33,736 nt of DNA from Desulfobacterales bacterium (GTDB lineage Bacteria; Desulfobacterota; Desulfobacteria; Desulfobacterales; Desulfolunaceae): assembly GCA_022360815.1 (NCBI GenBank), contig JAKSCC010000108.1:1-33736 (forward strand). Reading direction: 5' to 3'. Under the pieces are notes generated by a model, which searched no databases, was not told where the DNA came from, and saw nothing but the letters and a program-made list of their open reading frames with translations. Position numbers and translations under genes: made by a program. Positions 8,142 to 15,480 of this stretch are shown here, in pieces. Positions within the stretch are counted from its first letter, which is position 1; each line of letters starts with the position of its first letter.

Positions 8142-8191
8142 GCAACAAAATGAAACATAATGCGACAAGGCAGGGTGCAACAAAATGAAAC
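8142..8191 (-). promoter_or_regulatory. Two 15-bp direct repeats, probable activator sites
   Basis: The 15-mer GCAACAAAATGAAAC occurs twice without mismatch, at 8142-8156 and 8177-8191, 35 bp apart. On the minus strand it reads GTTTCATTTTGTTGC, with the half-sites GTTTC and GTTGC one helical turn apart. It lies upstream of a -24/-12 promoter, so it is best explained as a pair of upstream activating sequences for a sigma54-dependent activator. Confidence 0.65.
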
Positions 8192-8208
8192 GTTTTGGAA
8201 GAATGGGA

Positions 8209-10110
8209 TCAGAAATAGCGGTGAAACGAAAGGCCGCTTTGCCAGGCGTGGCTATGGTCTGAGGTATCATAGCGAGCCTGCAGACTGACTCGGTTGTTGG
8301 GAGTTAAAGCCAGACTGGTTTCAAGGGTGAGCGTGGAGCGGGTTGTGGCTTCGGGAAAGAGGCGCCAGAGATTGGCTTCAAAGTGGGTCTTTAAGGCGGG
8401 CGTGTGAAAGATAAGGCAACCCGATTTAAGACCTGTTCCCACAGCAGCGCCTTTTTCGAGGTGCTTGGACTCGGTGAATCTGGCTTCGGGAAGAAGGTAG
8501 ACAAGGGGTGTGGCCGGTAGATTAAGGCTCCAGGCCATGCCTGTGGCCGCTTTGATGGTAAAGGCACCCTTGTGGATTCCATCTTTCATAAGCATCTGAT
8601 CATAACCTATATGGGCGCTCCAGGAGAGCGGCTTGATAAAAAGATGACGAGGAGAAAGGGAGAGAAGGTCGAGGAGGGTGAACTGCTGGATAACCACGTT
8701 CTTCTCTTTTTCAGCATATCTTAACGTGGTTTCGAAAAACTCAATGGCAACGCCTTCCCGATCGGTGTGGTCGGCTCCCAGAAGATCGGTGAAGGCAGGC
8801 GCGAGGGTAAGCTCTCCAAAGGCGTTTTTCTCCTGAACTCCGGCTGAAAGGGTGATGCGGCTGGCTTTGTGGCCGGTGCTGGGCTCTGGTGGTTGGTGGG
8901 TTTGTTTTTTTGGGGGGGCCATGCCCAGGGATTGTCTTGCCCGTAAAGCAGGAAGGAAACGCTTTCGGTACTGCTGTCGCGTCATCTTTTTCTTTGCGTA
9001 TTTGTAGCGGATCACCTCCACTGCGAGATCAAGGATTTCTCTTTTTCGAGGTTTTGAGAGTGGGGTGTGGTTAAGGGTGCGGGGGGAGAGCTGACCCGTG
9101 ACGACCTGTTTTGCTCTTTGAAGGTCTTCGGCTGGCAGACGCTTAACAGCAGCTTGAATGCGGCTTCCCACCGAGGGGCGGTATCGGGCGTCGGTGATAA
9201 GTCCCTTTTGCTTCATCTGTCGAATGGTATCTATGGGGATCACCGTAAACCCCTTGGCTGCGGTGAGCTTAAGGCCGGGCCGGGCCGACTCCAGCAGAAA
9301 TTGAAGCATGTAGGAGCAGTTTTCATCAAAGAAGAAGTAGTCGCTTGAAATATTCCGCATCTCCAGAATATGGAGGGTCATGCGGCGGGTCTCCTCAGGG
9401 GTAAGCGTGAGAGGGTATTCCCAGATATCCCTTTGAGCCATGTCGCCATACTCCTGAATTTTTTTGTAGTAGGGCAAAATGGTGTAGTAGCCGGGAAAGA
9501 GCCCGAAGATACCCTTGAACATATAGGCAAAAGGGGAGTTTCCGTCGGGCAAAGCAGCGTAGTTGACAGCATCGGCCAATACCGGGCTCTGAAAGTCTGT
9601 CTCAATGGTGAGAAAGGAGTGGCCGAACATGGAGGCCGGGTTGTTGAGATGGTAGGTGGGAAAAACCAGGGTGGCCGAAGAGGGGGAAAGAGCATCGGCT
9701 TCGGGACAGAAAGGGGGAGGGCTTTGCATTAGATCGCCCAGTTCTTGATGAAGCCAGGTGAGACGGGCGATGAACCGGCAGGGTGATTCAGATTTTGCTG
9801 GCGTGCCGTAAAAAGTGGTGATGAGGGCTTCAAGCTCGGCCTTGGCGTCGTACTTTCCCTTCTTTGAGAGAAAGAAGTCGGGGTCATCCACCAAAGACTC
9901 ATAGGGGCTTTGATCTGCCGGGCAGTGGAGCAGGGTATGCCAGTAGGGCGACTCTGAAAGGTGTCTCTTGTGTGCAGCGGCAATGAGAGCCTGAGCGCTT
10001 TGAGCCTGGACAAAATGCGGCCAAATCAGAAGAAAAACCCCCGCCAAAAGAGAGAAGTGTTTTTTTGAACGGGGGCGGCTCGCTGCGTATGTTACACTAA
10101 ATTTGAGCAA
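8209..10110 (-). CDS. DUF4105 (Lnb-type) envelope protein with C-terminal barrel
   Basis: Predicted exported protein of about 633 aa. No good ATG exists: the frame is open to 10275 but overlaps the DUF3015 gene. A TTG at 10110 is chosen because GAGG lies 5 bp before it and it yields a basic, hydrophobic signal sequence (KKHFSLLAGVFLLIWPHFVQAQ). An ATG at 10173 without ribosome site is the alternative. The DUF4105/Lnb-like papain-fold domain spans about residues 70-300 and contains candidate catalytic His164 (NPASMFGHSFLTI) and Cys265 (FFDENCSYMLQF). The last 200 residues show alternating beta strands and end in Phe (FHRYF), a typical outer-membrane barrel end. It overlaps the DUF3015 gene end by 14 bp, so the two are probably co-translated. 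A peptidase or amidase role in the envelope is family-based inference. Confidence 0.8.
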   Translation of the reverse strand: MLKFSVTYAASRPRSKKHFSLLAGVFLLIWPHFVQAQSAQALIAAAHKRHLSESPYWHTLLHCPADQSPYESLVDDPDFFLSKKGKYDAKAELEALITTFYGTPAKSESPCRFIARLTWLHQELGDLMQSPPPFCPEADALSPSSATLVFPTYHLNNPASMFGHSFLTIETDFQSPVLADAVNYAALPDGNSPFAYMFKGIFGLFPGYYTILPYYKKIQEYGDMAQRDIWEYPLTLTPEETRRMTLHILEMRNISSDYFFFDENCSYMLQFLLESARPGLKLTAAKGFTVIPIDTIRQMKQKGLITDARYRPSVGSRIQAAVKRLPAEDLQRAKQVVTGQLSPRTLNHTPLSKPRKREILDLAVEVIRYKYAKKKMTRQQYRKRFLPALRARQSLGMAPPKKQTHQPPEPSTGHKASRITLSAGVQEKNAFGELTLAPAFTDLLGADHTDREGVAIEFFETTLRYAEKEKNVVIQQFTLLDLLSLSPRHLFIKPLSWSAHIGYDQMLMKDGIHKGAFTIKAATGMAWSLNLPATPLVYLLPEARFTESKHLEKGAAVGTGLKSGCLIFHTPALKTHFEANLWRLFPEATTRSTLTLETSLALTPNNRVSLQARYDTSDHSHAWQSGLSFHRYF

Positions 10111-10561
10111 GAACGCCTCGAATGGATTGTGCGACCTGCGCTTCACCCACACCGGCGTCGGGGTAAATGGCATCAAAATTGTCTTGCAGGGCTTTGCTTG
10201 CCTTGGCTTTGTCGACTCCTGAGAGTTGGGCCAGCTCCATGAGGGCATCCAAGCTTTCACCGTTGCCCATGGCAATATCTACGGCCAGGTTGTCCATATT
10301 GTCGGCCACGAAAATGTCCATGCGCTCATTCATGACAAAGTCAAAGGACTCTGAGCAGCCAAGAGTTCCAGAGGTCATGCCAAAGGTTTGGTTGCCGCTG
10401 ATACCGTTTAAGAACGTGCCCAGAAGGTTCCAAGCAAGGCCCTCTTTTTCACCGATGGCGACTCTGCCGAGACCGCATCCGCAATCTTCAGCCACCGTGG
10501 CTCCAAAGGAGGTGCCGGTAAGCACAAGAAGTGCTCCAAGGGTGATGATCCATTTTTTCAT
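10097..10561 (-). CDS. DUF3015 family periplasmic protein
   Basis: 154-aa exported protein with a clear signal peptide (MKKWIITLGALLVLTGTSFGA). The DUF3015 hallmarks follow: CGCGLGRVAIGEKEGLAWNLLG, then NGISGNQTFGMTSGTLGC, and a helical C-terminal half with a conserved-looking GNGESLDALMELAQLSG. Cys residues near positions 27, 29 and 69 may pair in the periplasm. Function of the family is unknown. The gene precedes and overlaps the DUF4105 gene, an arrangement that points to a shared envelope task. Start at 10561 with AGGGA ahead. An extended -10 promoter and a palindrome lie about 150 bp upstream. Confidence 0.9.
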   Translation of the reverse strand: MKKWIITLGALLVLTGTSFGATVAEDCGCGLGRVAIGEKEGLAWNLLGTFLNGISGNQTFGMTSGTLGCSESFDFVMNERMDIFVADNMDNLAVDIAMGNGESLDALMELAQLSGVDKAKASKALQDNFDAIYPDAGVGEAQVAQSIRGVLAQI

Positions 10562-10878
10562 AATAGTATCCCTGGTTGAAGTAGGTGAGTGGTTATCTCC
10601 ATGGAATGTACATGGGGGGCATCCCTATAGAGACGATTCGAGAATTCCCTTTTGGAAGGGGAGGCTCTGTTGGGTTGTCGTGTATAGCCAACAGATTCTC
10701 ATTGGTTTGTGAATTATACCACAGTTCCTCTGTGAGGAACCTTTATTTTTGAATACTAAGTTTTTTAAATGGATCTGGGTTTTATGCAGATAGGAAATAA
10801 CTGGTTTTTTGGAGGCTTTTTCTACGAAGAATGATTTGTGAGAGTGGTAGGCGAGGGGCGTTGTGGTTTTTTGGTAAC
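10562..10878 (-). promoter_or_regulatory. Intergenic region with promoter and palindrome for DUF3015
   Basis: This 317-bp gap contains no gene. On the minus strand TGGTATAAT (TATAAT at 10718-10713, extended by TG) is a strong -10, giving a start near 10706 and a leader of about 145 nt. A perfect palindrome GTTCCTC-N3-GAGGAAC (10724-10740) lies directly over the spacer and -35 position, where no good -35 hexamer is seen, as for a regulator-dependent or regulator-blocked promoter. No clear terminator for the upstream von Willebrand gene was found. Confidence 0.55.
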
Positions 10879-12633
10879 TCACCACATACTGGGCAGAAGG
10901 GTTTTATCCATCACCACGCGGGTGGCTGAAAGCACCTCTCCGGTCTCTACAGAGATGAGACGAAGTATCAGGTTGATTTTTTCACCGGTTTTAGTGGCTG
11001 TGGCAGCCATGAGGACCGTTGCACCGGTGAGCCGACCGGCTTCGGCAGCGCTGGCCTCATCCATCAGGCCTGAAAGCCCCAGCTTGATTTCATTTACAAT
11101 GGCCCCGGTGTTCTCTCGGTCCACCACCGTAAAAAGGGGGTGCCGTATGGCTGCCATAAGAACGGTCGAGGTAAGGTGGCTTTGATCCACGGCAGGGAGC
11201 GTGGTGGCCACAGGAAGAATGGCGGTGGCCGGTTTGTGTGAGAGGGAGATCGATGCATAGGAAGCCAGTTGATCCACGGCCGAGGCAAAGAGTTCATCCA
11301 AAATTTTTTCAGGATGCTCGCCTTTGAAGGTGGCTTCAAAGTAGTCGTGGGTGATATCCGCATCACCGACCAAGTTGGCCAACTCGTTGCGGGCGATTTT
11401 GATGATGACCGCCTCCAGTTTGTTGGAGGTGAAATTGGTTCCGGTGTGATGGCTGACACTACCCGGAGTGCCACCGTCACTTTCTGACCGTTCACCATAG
11501 GTGAGAAAGATATAAGCACCGCTGGTAAGCTGAGCGATTTGCCTGAGCACGTACTCACCATCTAAGGAGAGCCCTCCTGTTCCTACTGAAAAGATCTTGA
11601 TCCCTTTTTCTCGGGCCACCCGTGTGGCATCAAGGTAGGTAAAGCTGTGCTGGTAGTCGAGGTGAGGTGGCGCATCGGTGATGATAAAGGCGAGCTTGAT
11701 GGCATCGGGGTTCCACTGCATCAAGTCGATGCCTTGTTTTAACGCACTCTCAAGATCTTCAGGGGTATCCCCCCCTCCATCCGCTTTGATGCGGTTGAGC
11801 TCCTCACGAAAATCTTCAAGCTCAGGGGTAAAGGGAATTTCGCGGGTAATATAGGCATCTCCACGGTCTTTATAGAGAACCATGCCGTAGCGGATTAGGG
11901 GGCCGGCCGGGTGTTCGGCCAGGTTCATGTTGATGAGATCGATGCTGGTCTTGAGGCGTTGGATCTCTTCTCCCATACTGCCGGTGGTGTCGAGAATAAA
12001 AAGCAAATCCAGAGGGATGGCGTCAGGAAGCCTTCGCCAGGTGTCCAGGGTGACGGGTATTTTTCGTTTTCCCTTGCGGGTGAGGGTGAGGGTTTCAGAG
12101 GTGTTGTAGGCGTTGAGACGTGCTGTGATCTCTTGAGTAGAACCCGCATAAAGGGCCGGAAAGGTACGAAAAAGACCGTCTGAGGTGGTTTTTCCCTTTT
12201 CCACCACATCACCGCCAACTGAGAGGACCACCTCGCAGTTGGGTATGACAAGGCCTTCCTTGTCGGTGACCGAAAGGGTGATTCGTTCGCTGACATCGGC
12301 GCTGAGGTGGGAGACCGTTTTGTATTTGCTAAGAAAACCGAGGAATCGGTTGAACTGTCGGTTGTCATCGGCGTAGGCAGCCCTGAGCCCCGAAGCAGGT
12401 GACGATGAGGGGTGAGGTCTCGCGGCTTCGCCTGCTTCGGAGGTTCTCTTCATGGCACCGGAAACTCGGGCCGATGGAGAGTCTTCAGCGTGAACTGATT
12501 TTGATACTTTGGGCGTCGCCGGCCCAGCATGGGGCTCTTTCGTGATCTTTTTTTGGGCGCAACCCCATGCAAAGGACACGATCAAGACAAGAGAGACGAG
12601 CTTTAGCAGCCGTGTGGGAGGGTGCGATTTCAT
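10879..12633 (-). CDS. Von Willebrand factor A domain lipoprotein
   Basis: 584-aa predicted lipoprotein. The ATG at 12633 is favoured over the GTG at 12639 because GGAG lies 5 bp before it. The signal sequence ends in a lipobox, FAWGC, with lipidated Cys25. A low-complexity linker (about 26-85) leads to a beta-rich carboxypeptidase-regulatory or Ig-like segment (about 110-195), then a vWA domain (about 207-390) with the metal site DTTGSM at 215-220 and Thr290 in GGGDTPED. The C-terminal 140 residues (AIRHPLFTVVDRENTGAIVNE, then TGATVLMAATATKTGEKI, then LISVETGEVLSATRVV) resemble the FlgO/CsgG-type curli-assembly or flagellar outer-membrane fold. It probably binds a partner on the inner face of the outer membrane or the periplasm. 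The neighbours give no specific function. Confidence 0.85.
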   Translation of the reverse strand: MKSHPPTRLLKLVSLVLIVSFAWGCAQKKITKEPHAGPATPKVSKSVHAEDSPSARVSGAMKRTSEAGEAARPHPSSSPASGLRAAYADDNRQFNRFLGFLSKYKTVSHLSADVSERITLSVTDKEGLVIPNCEVVLSVGGDVVEKGKTTSDGLFRTFPALYAGSTQEITARLNAYNTSETLTLTRKGKRKIPVTLDTWRRLPDAIPLDLLFILDTTGSMGEEIQRLKTSIDLINMNLAEHPAGPLIRYGMVLYKDRGDAYITREIPFTPELEDFREELNRIKADGGGDTPEDLESALKQGIDLMQWNPDAIKLAFIITDAPPHLDYQHSFTYLDATRVAREKGIKIFSVGTGGLSLDGEYVLRQIAQLTSGAYIFLTYGERSESDGGTPGSVSHHTGTNFTSNKLEAVIIKIARNELANLVGDADITHDYFEATFKGEHPEKILDELFASAVDQLASYASISLSHKPATAILPVATTLPAVDQSHLTSTVLMAAIRHPLFTVVDRENTGAIVNEIKLGLSGLMDEASAAEAGRLTGATVLMAATATKTGEKINLILRLISVETGEVLSATRVVMDKTLLPSMW

Positions 12634-12758
12634 GGTCACTCCAAGGCTTTTTTGGACAGTGTACTTGGCCTCAGGACGTCATAAGAGGAGATCGCCATTT
12701 TTTATACAAGTGGCGTATGGTGAGTGTCTGTGAGGGCGGTCACAGAAGACGGATTTTA

Positions 12759-13427
12759 TTACTCCTCTTTTTGAATTTCCACCACTTTTTTTATGTAATT
12801 CTTAATGCTTTTGGTTAGCTCAGCTTCGGGTGAGGTGAATTCTACACCCATGGCGATGCGCTCTTTGTCGATGGATGTGTTGCGCACTTTGCAGGTGAAC
12901 TCTTGTATCCCTTCAATACCCATAAGAGGAAACTTCAGCTGCATTTCATCAACCAGGCGGAGCTGGCGGGCCTGAAGGGTGGCGGGAAGGCGAATGACAA
13001 ATCGGCATCCACTTTGGCTGATGTCGGTGAGGGTCCCTTTGAGTTTCCGTCCGTCAAAAATGGCTGTAGCAGGAATAAAACAGCTGACCCGACTCGACTT
13101 TCGAATATCAATGTTTTCTACCTCGTCGGGGTAGGTGATGAAGACGAGACGATCGGGCGAGGCGATGTGTTCAATGATGGTGGCCGAAAAGCCGTATTCA
13201 TTTCCCAGGCTCATATAGCGTGCGGTGATTTGATCTCCCTTTTGGGCAAAGCGGTTCAGCTCTGCAGGCAGATCAAGACGGACAATGAGGTACTCCTGGG
13301 GTTCCAGCCCCACAAGGGCTCCGCCAATGGGCTCTTCCGTATCGTGGAAGAGAAAGCGCATGCGGTTTCCCATTTCGATGTTGAGGCGAATGCCGCTGGC
13401 TGTTTTAAAGAGGTTTCCGGACTCCAT
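12759..13427 (-). CDS. PilZ domain c-di-GMP-binding protein (YcgR-like)
   Basis: 222-aa cytoplasmic protein. The start at 13427 (MESGNLF) is chosen over a TTG at 13460 because AGGGAG lies just ahead. The N-terminal part (about 1-105) looks like the YcgR-type flagellar-brake barrel. The C-terminal PilZ domain carries both c-di-GMP motifs: RxxxR as Arg109-Lys-Ser-Ser-Arg113 and DxSxxG as Asp135, Ser137, Gly140 (TDISQSGCRF). Such proteins turn the second messenger into changes in motility, exopolysaccharide or envelope behaviour. No flagellar or diguanylate cyclase gene is in the window, so the target is unknown. Confidence 0.92.
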   Translation of the reverse strand: MESGNLFKTASGIRLNIEMGNRMRFLFHDTEEPIGGALVGLEPQEYLIVRLDLPAELNRFAQKGDQITARYMSLGNEYGFSATIIEHIASPDRLVFITYPDEVENIDIRKSSRVSCFIPATAIFDGRKLKGTLTDISQSGCRFVIRLPATLQARQLRLVDEMQLKFPLMGIEGIQEFTCKVRNTSIDKERIAMGVEFTSPEAELTKSIKNYIKKVVEIQKEE

Positions 13428-13579
13428 CTCTTCTCCCTGCGGCCCTTGGGTATTCCTCAATCTTCTTAAAGTGGAACCGCTGTGTATGGTGGTTTCAGCA
13501 TCAAAATAGAATAAAGCACAGGTTTGGCACGTTTACAACGATTTGAATGGGATTTTCTTTACAAACATACCCACTTGCT

Positions 13580-14986
13580 TCAGGTGTGTTTGCCCCTGTA
13601 CCAAGCAAACAGTGTTCCTGCGCAGGCCGCCAAGATACCACATCCCAGCGCACTTCGATAGGCCAGAAGAAAGGCGTTTTCCATATAAGGGGTGTACTCT
13701 GAAAGCCCATTGCACCCCGAGGTTTGAGTGAAAAGATGGTTGAAAACCGCTCCGGCAAGGGCAACACCTATCACCATACCCAGGTTTCGAGCCGCTCCCA
13801 CCATGCCGCTGGCCACGCCCCGGGTTTTGGGGGGAACCGCCCCCATGATGGCGGTGTGGTTGGGAGGAAGAAAAAGGGCGACGCCAAAGCCGAGGAGGGC
13901 GAGCTTGGAGGCGATGGCTGGAAAGGTGGAGACCTTTTCAGGCCAGGCGAGAAGCAGCAGGGCTATAGCGAGAATACCCATGCCGACAATGCAGAGAAAC
14001 CGTGAGCCCATGCGGTCCGCAATGGCACCAGAAAAGGGGGGGACCACAAAGAGAAGGGCAAAGGGAATCATCATGACGGTTCCCGCCTGGGCCTCCGAGT
14101 ATCCCATGGGGAGGATGAGGTAAAAGGGCATAAGAAAAACCATGGTGAAAAGGGCGGTATAAAGGGCAACCGATGAGAGCACGGGAAGGGTGAATCCCTT
14201 TTGTGCAAAAAGGTTCGGGGCGATGATGGGGTGAGATATATGCATTTCATGGCGAATAAAAAGAGCCAGAAAAGCCACAGAACTGATGAGAAGGGTGAGG
14301 ACCTTTGCCGAGGTGTAGCCCCAATCATAGGCGTGGGTGAGGGCCACAAAGAGGGTTCCGAACCCTGCGGCGATTAAAAAACCACCGATGAGGTCAAAAG
14401 GCTCTTTTCGTCTGAGGTCGGCGGGTGTGTTTTTTAAGAGGCGAGAGGCGCAAACCGCCGCCATAAGTCCCACGGGAACGTTGATGGCAAAGATCATCCA
14501 CCAGGAGAAGTGGGTCAGAAGAAATCCGCCGATGGCAGGCCCCGAGGTGAGGCCACCAGCTACCACGGTGCCGATGCTTCCTAAAGCTTTGGCCCTTTGT
14601 GACTCGGGAAAGGCGTCCACAATAAGGGCCTGGCTGCAGCTCATGATCATGGCCCCGCCGACCCCTTGCAGGGCTCGCGCAAAGATGAGGAGCTCCACAG
14701 TGGGGGAGAGCGCACAGAGAAGAGAGAAACAGCTAAAGAGAATGTGGCCAGAGATGAGAATCCAGCGCCTGCCAATAATGTCACTTAGACGCCCAAAACT
14801 TAAAATAAGAGAGGTAAAGGCGATAAGGTAGACGAGAACCACCCACTCAATGGCCACCATGGTGGTCTTGAGCTCTTTCATAAGAACGGGCAGAGCCACG
14901 TTGACGATGCTGGAGTCCAGAGTTGACATGAAGCTTCCCGTGGCCACCAGGGCAAAGACGGTCCATTTGGAAGGGTTTTTTTGCAT
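13580..14986 (-). CDS. MFS drug exporter, DHA2 (EmrB/QacA) type
   Basis: 468-aa inner-membrane proton antiporter with about 14 transmembrane segments, the DHA2 size and topology. Motif A (GRLSDIIGRRW) lies after TM2 and the exporter motif C (GPAIGGFLLTHFSW) in TM5. The start has the usual DHA2 wording LDSSIVNVALPVL. These proteins expel hydrophobic drugs, dyes or bile-like compounds; the substrate cannot be told here. Start ATG at 14986; the Shine-Dalgarno is weak. No TetR or MarR regulator or membrane-fusion partner is adjacent, so it may act alone. It follows fadM on the same strand with an 89-bp gap. Confidence 0.93.
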   Translation of the reverse strand: MQKNPSKWTVFALVATGSFMSTLDSSIVNVALPVLMKELKTTMVAIEWVVLVYLIAFTSLILSFGRLSDIIGRRWILISGHILFSCFSLLCALSPTVELLIFARALQGVGGAMIMSCSQALIVDAFPESQRAKALGSIGTVVAGGLTSGPAIGGFLLTHFSWWMIFAINVPVGLMAAVCASRLLKNTPADLRRKEPFDLIGGFLIAAGFGTLFVALTHAYDWGYTSAKVLTLLISSVAFLALFIRHEMHISHPIIAPNLFAQKGFTLPVLSSVALYTALFTMVFLMPFYLILPMGYSEAQAGTVMMIPFALLFVVPPFSGAIADRMGSRFLCIVGMGILAIALLLLAWPEKVSTFPAIASKLALLGFGVALFLPPNHTAIMGAVPPKTRGVASGMVGAARNLGMVIGVALAGAVFNHLFTQTSGCNGLSEYTPYMENAFLLAYRSALGCGILAACAGTLFAWYRGKHT

Positions 14987-15075
14987 GGCTGTCTCGCTTT
15001 CAATATGGATGAAGTCGAAAAAAAGTCGGGATACTTATATGCGCTAATAATCTGCAGCCATTAAAAATTATGATG

Positions 15076-15480
15076 TCAAAGGCTTTTATCGGCAAAAGGG
15101 GTGAGCATCTTATGCAACTCCCCTTCCATGGCAAGGGGCCTGCCGTCGGTGCCTAAAATAACAAAGGTTACCTCTGCTTCGACCACAGTGGTTTGACTGC
15201 CTTTTTTAATCATTTTTTGGGTAAGGGTGCAGCTTTTGCCACCGAATCGGCTGATGACGCTGTGGATCTCTACGAGGTCACCCAGTGTTGCAGAACTGCG
15301 GTAATTGATATTGATATTGACCACCACAAAGGCAAGGCCTTTGGAGGCCAGAGTGGCCAGGTGGTTTTCCAAGAGCGCCCAGCGTGCCTCTTCCAGAAAT
15401 TCCAGGTAGCGTGCGTTGTTGACGTGTCCGAAGACATCCAGGTGATAACCTCTCACTTTAATTTCAATGGGGGTGCTCAT
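15076..15480 (-). CDS. fadM: Acyl-CoA thioesterase FadM
   Basis: 134-aa hot-dog fold thioesterase of the 4HBT/YbgC group. The N-terminal KVRGYHLDVFGHVNNARYL contains the catalytic Asp of the family and is near-identical in wording to E. coli FadM, which hydrolyses long-chain acyl-CoA intermediates such as 3,5-tetradecadienoyl-CoA. FVVVNININYRSSATLGD and the C-terminal MEGELHKML also match, and the length equals FadM. Start ATG at 15480 with AGAGAAGG ahead. In an organism that also carries a beta-oxidation cluster 8 kb away, it could release dead-end acyl groups; this link is inference. Confidence 0.93.
   Translation of the reverse strand: MSTPIEIKVRGYHLDVFGHVNNARYLEFLEEARWALLENHLATLASKGLAFVVVNININYRSSATLGDLVEIHSVISRFGGKSCTLTQKMIKKGSQTTVVEAEVTFVILGTDGRPLAMEGELHKMLTPFADKSL

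Noticed and set aside
10111-10275. N-terminal extension of the DUF4105 frame back to 10275
   Set aside because: It runs through the DUF3015 gene in another frame, has no ribosome site, and its residues show no signal peptide or family likeness.
13524-13540. TTGGCACG, a perfect -24 half of a sigma54 promoter (plus strand)
   Set aside because: No GC doublet at the -12 position (ACAAC instead), and no plus-strand gene follows.
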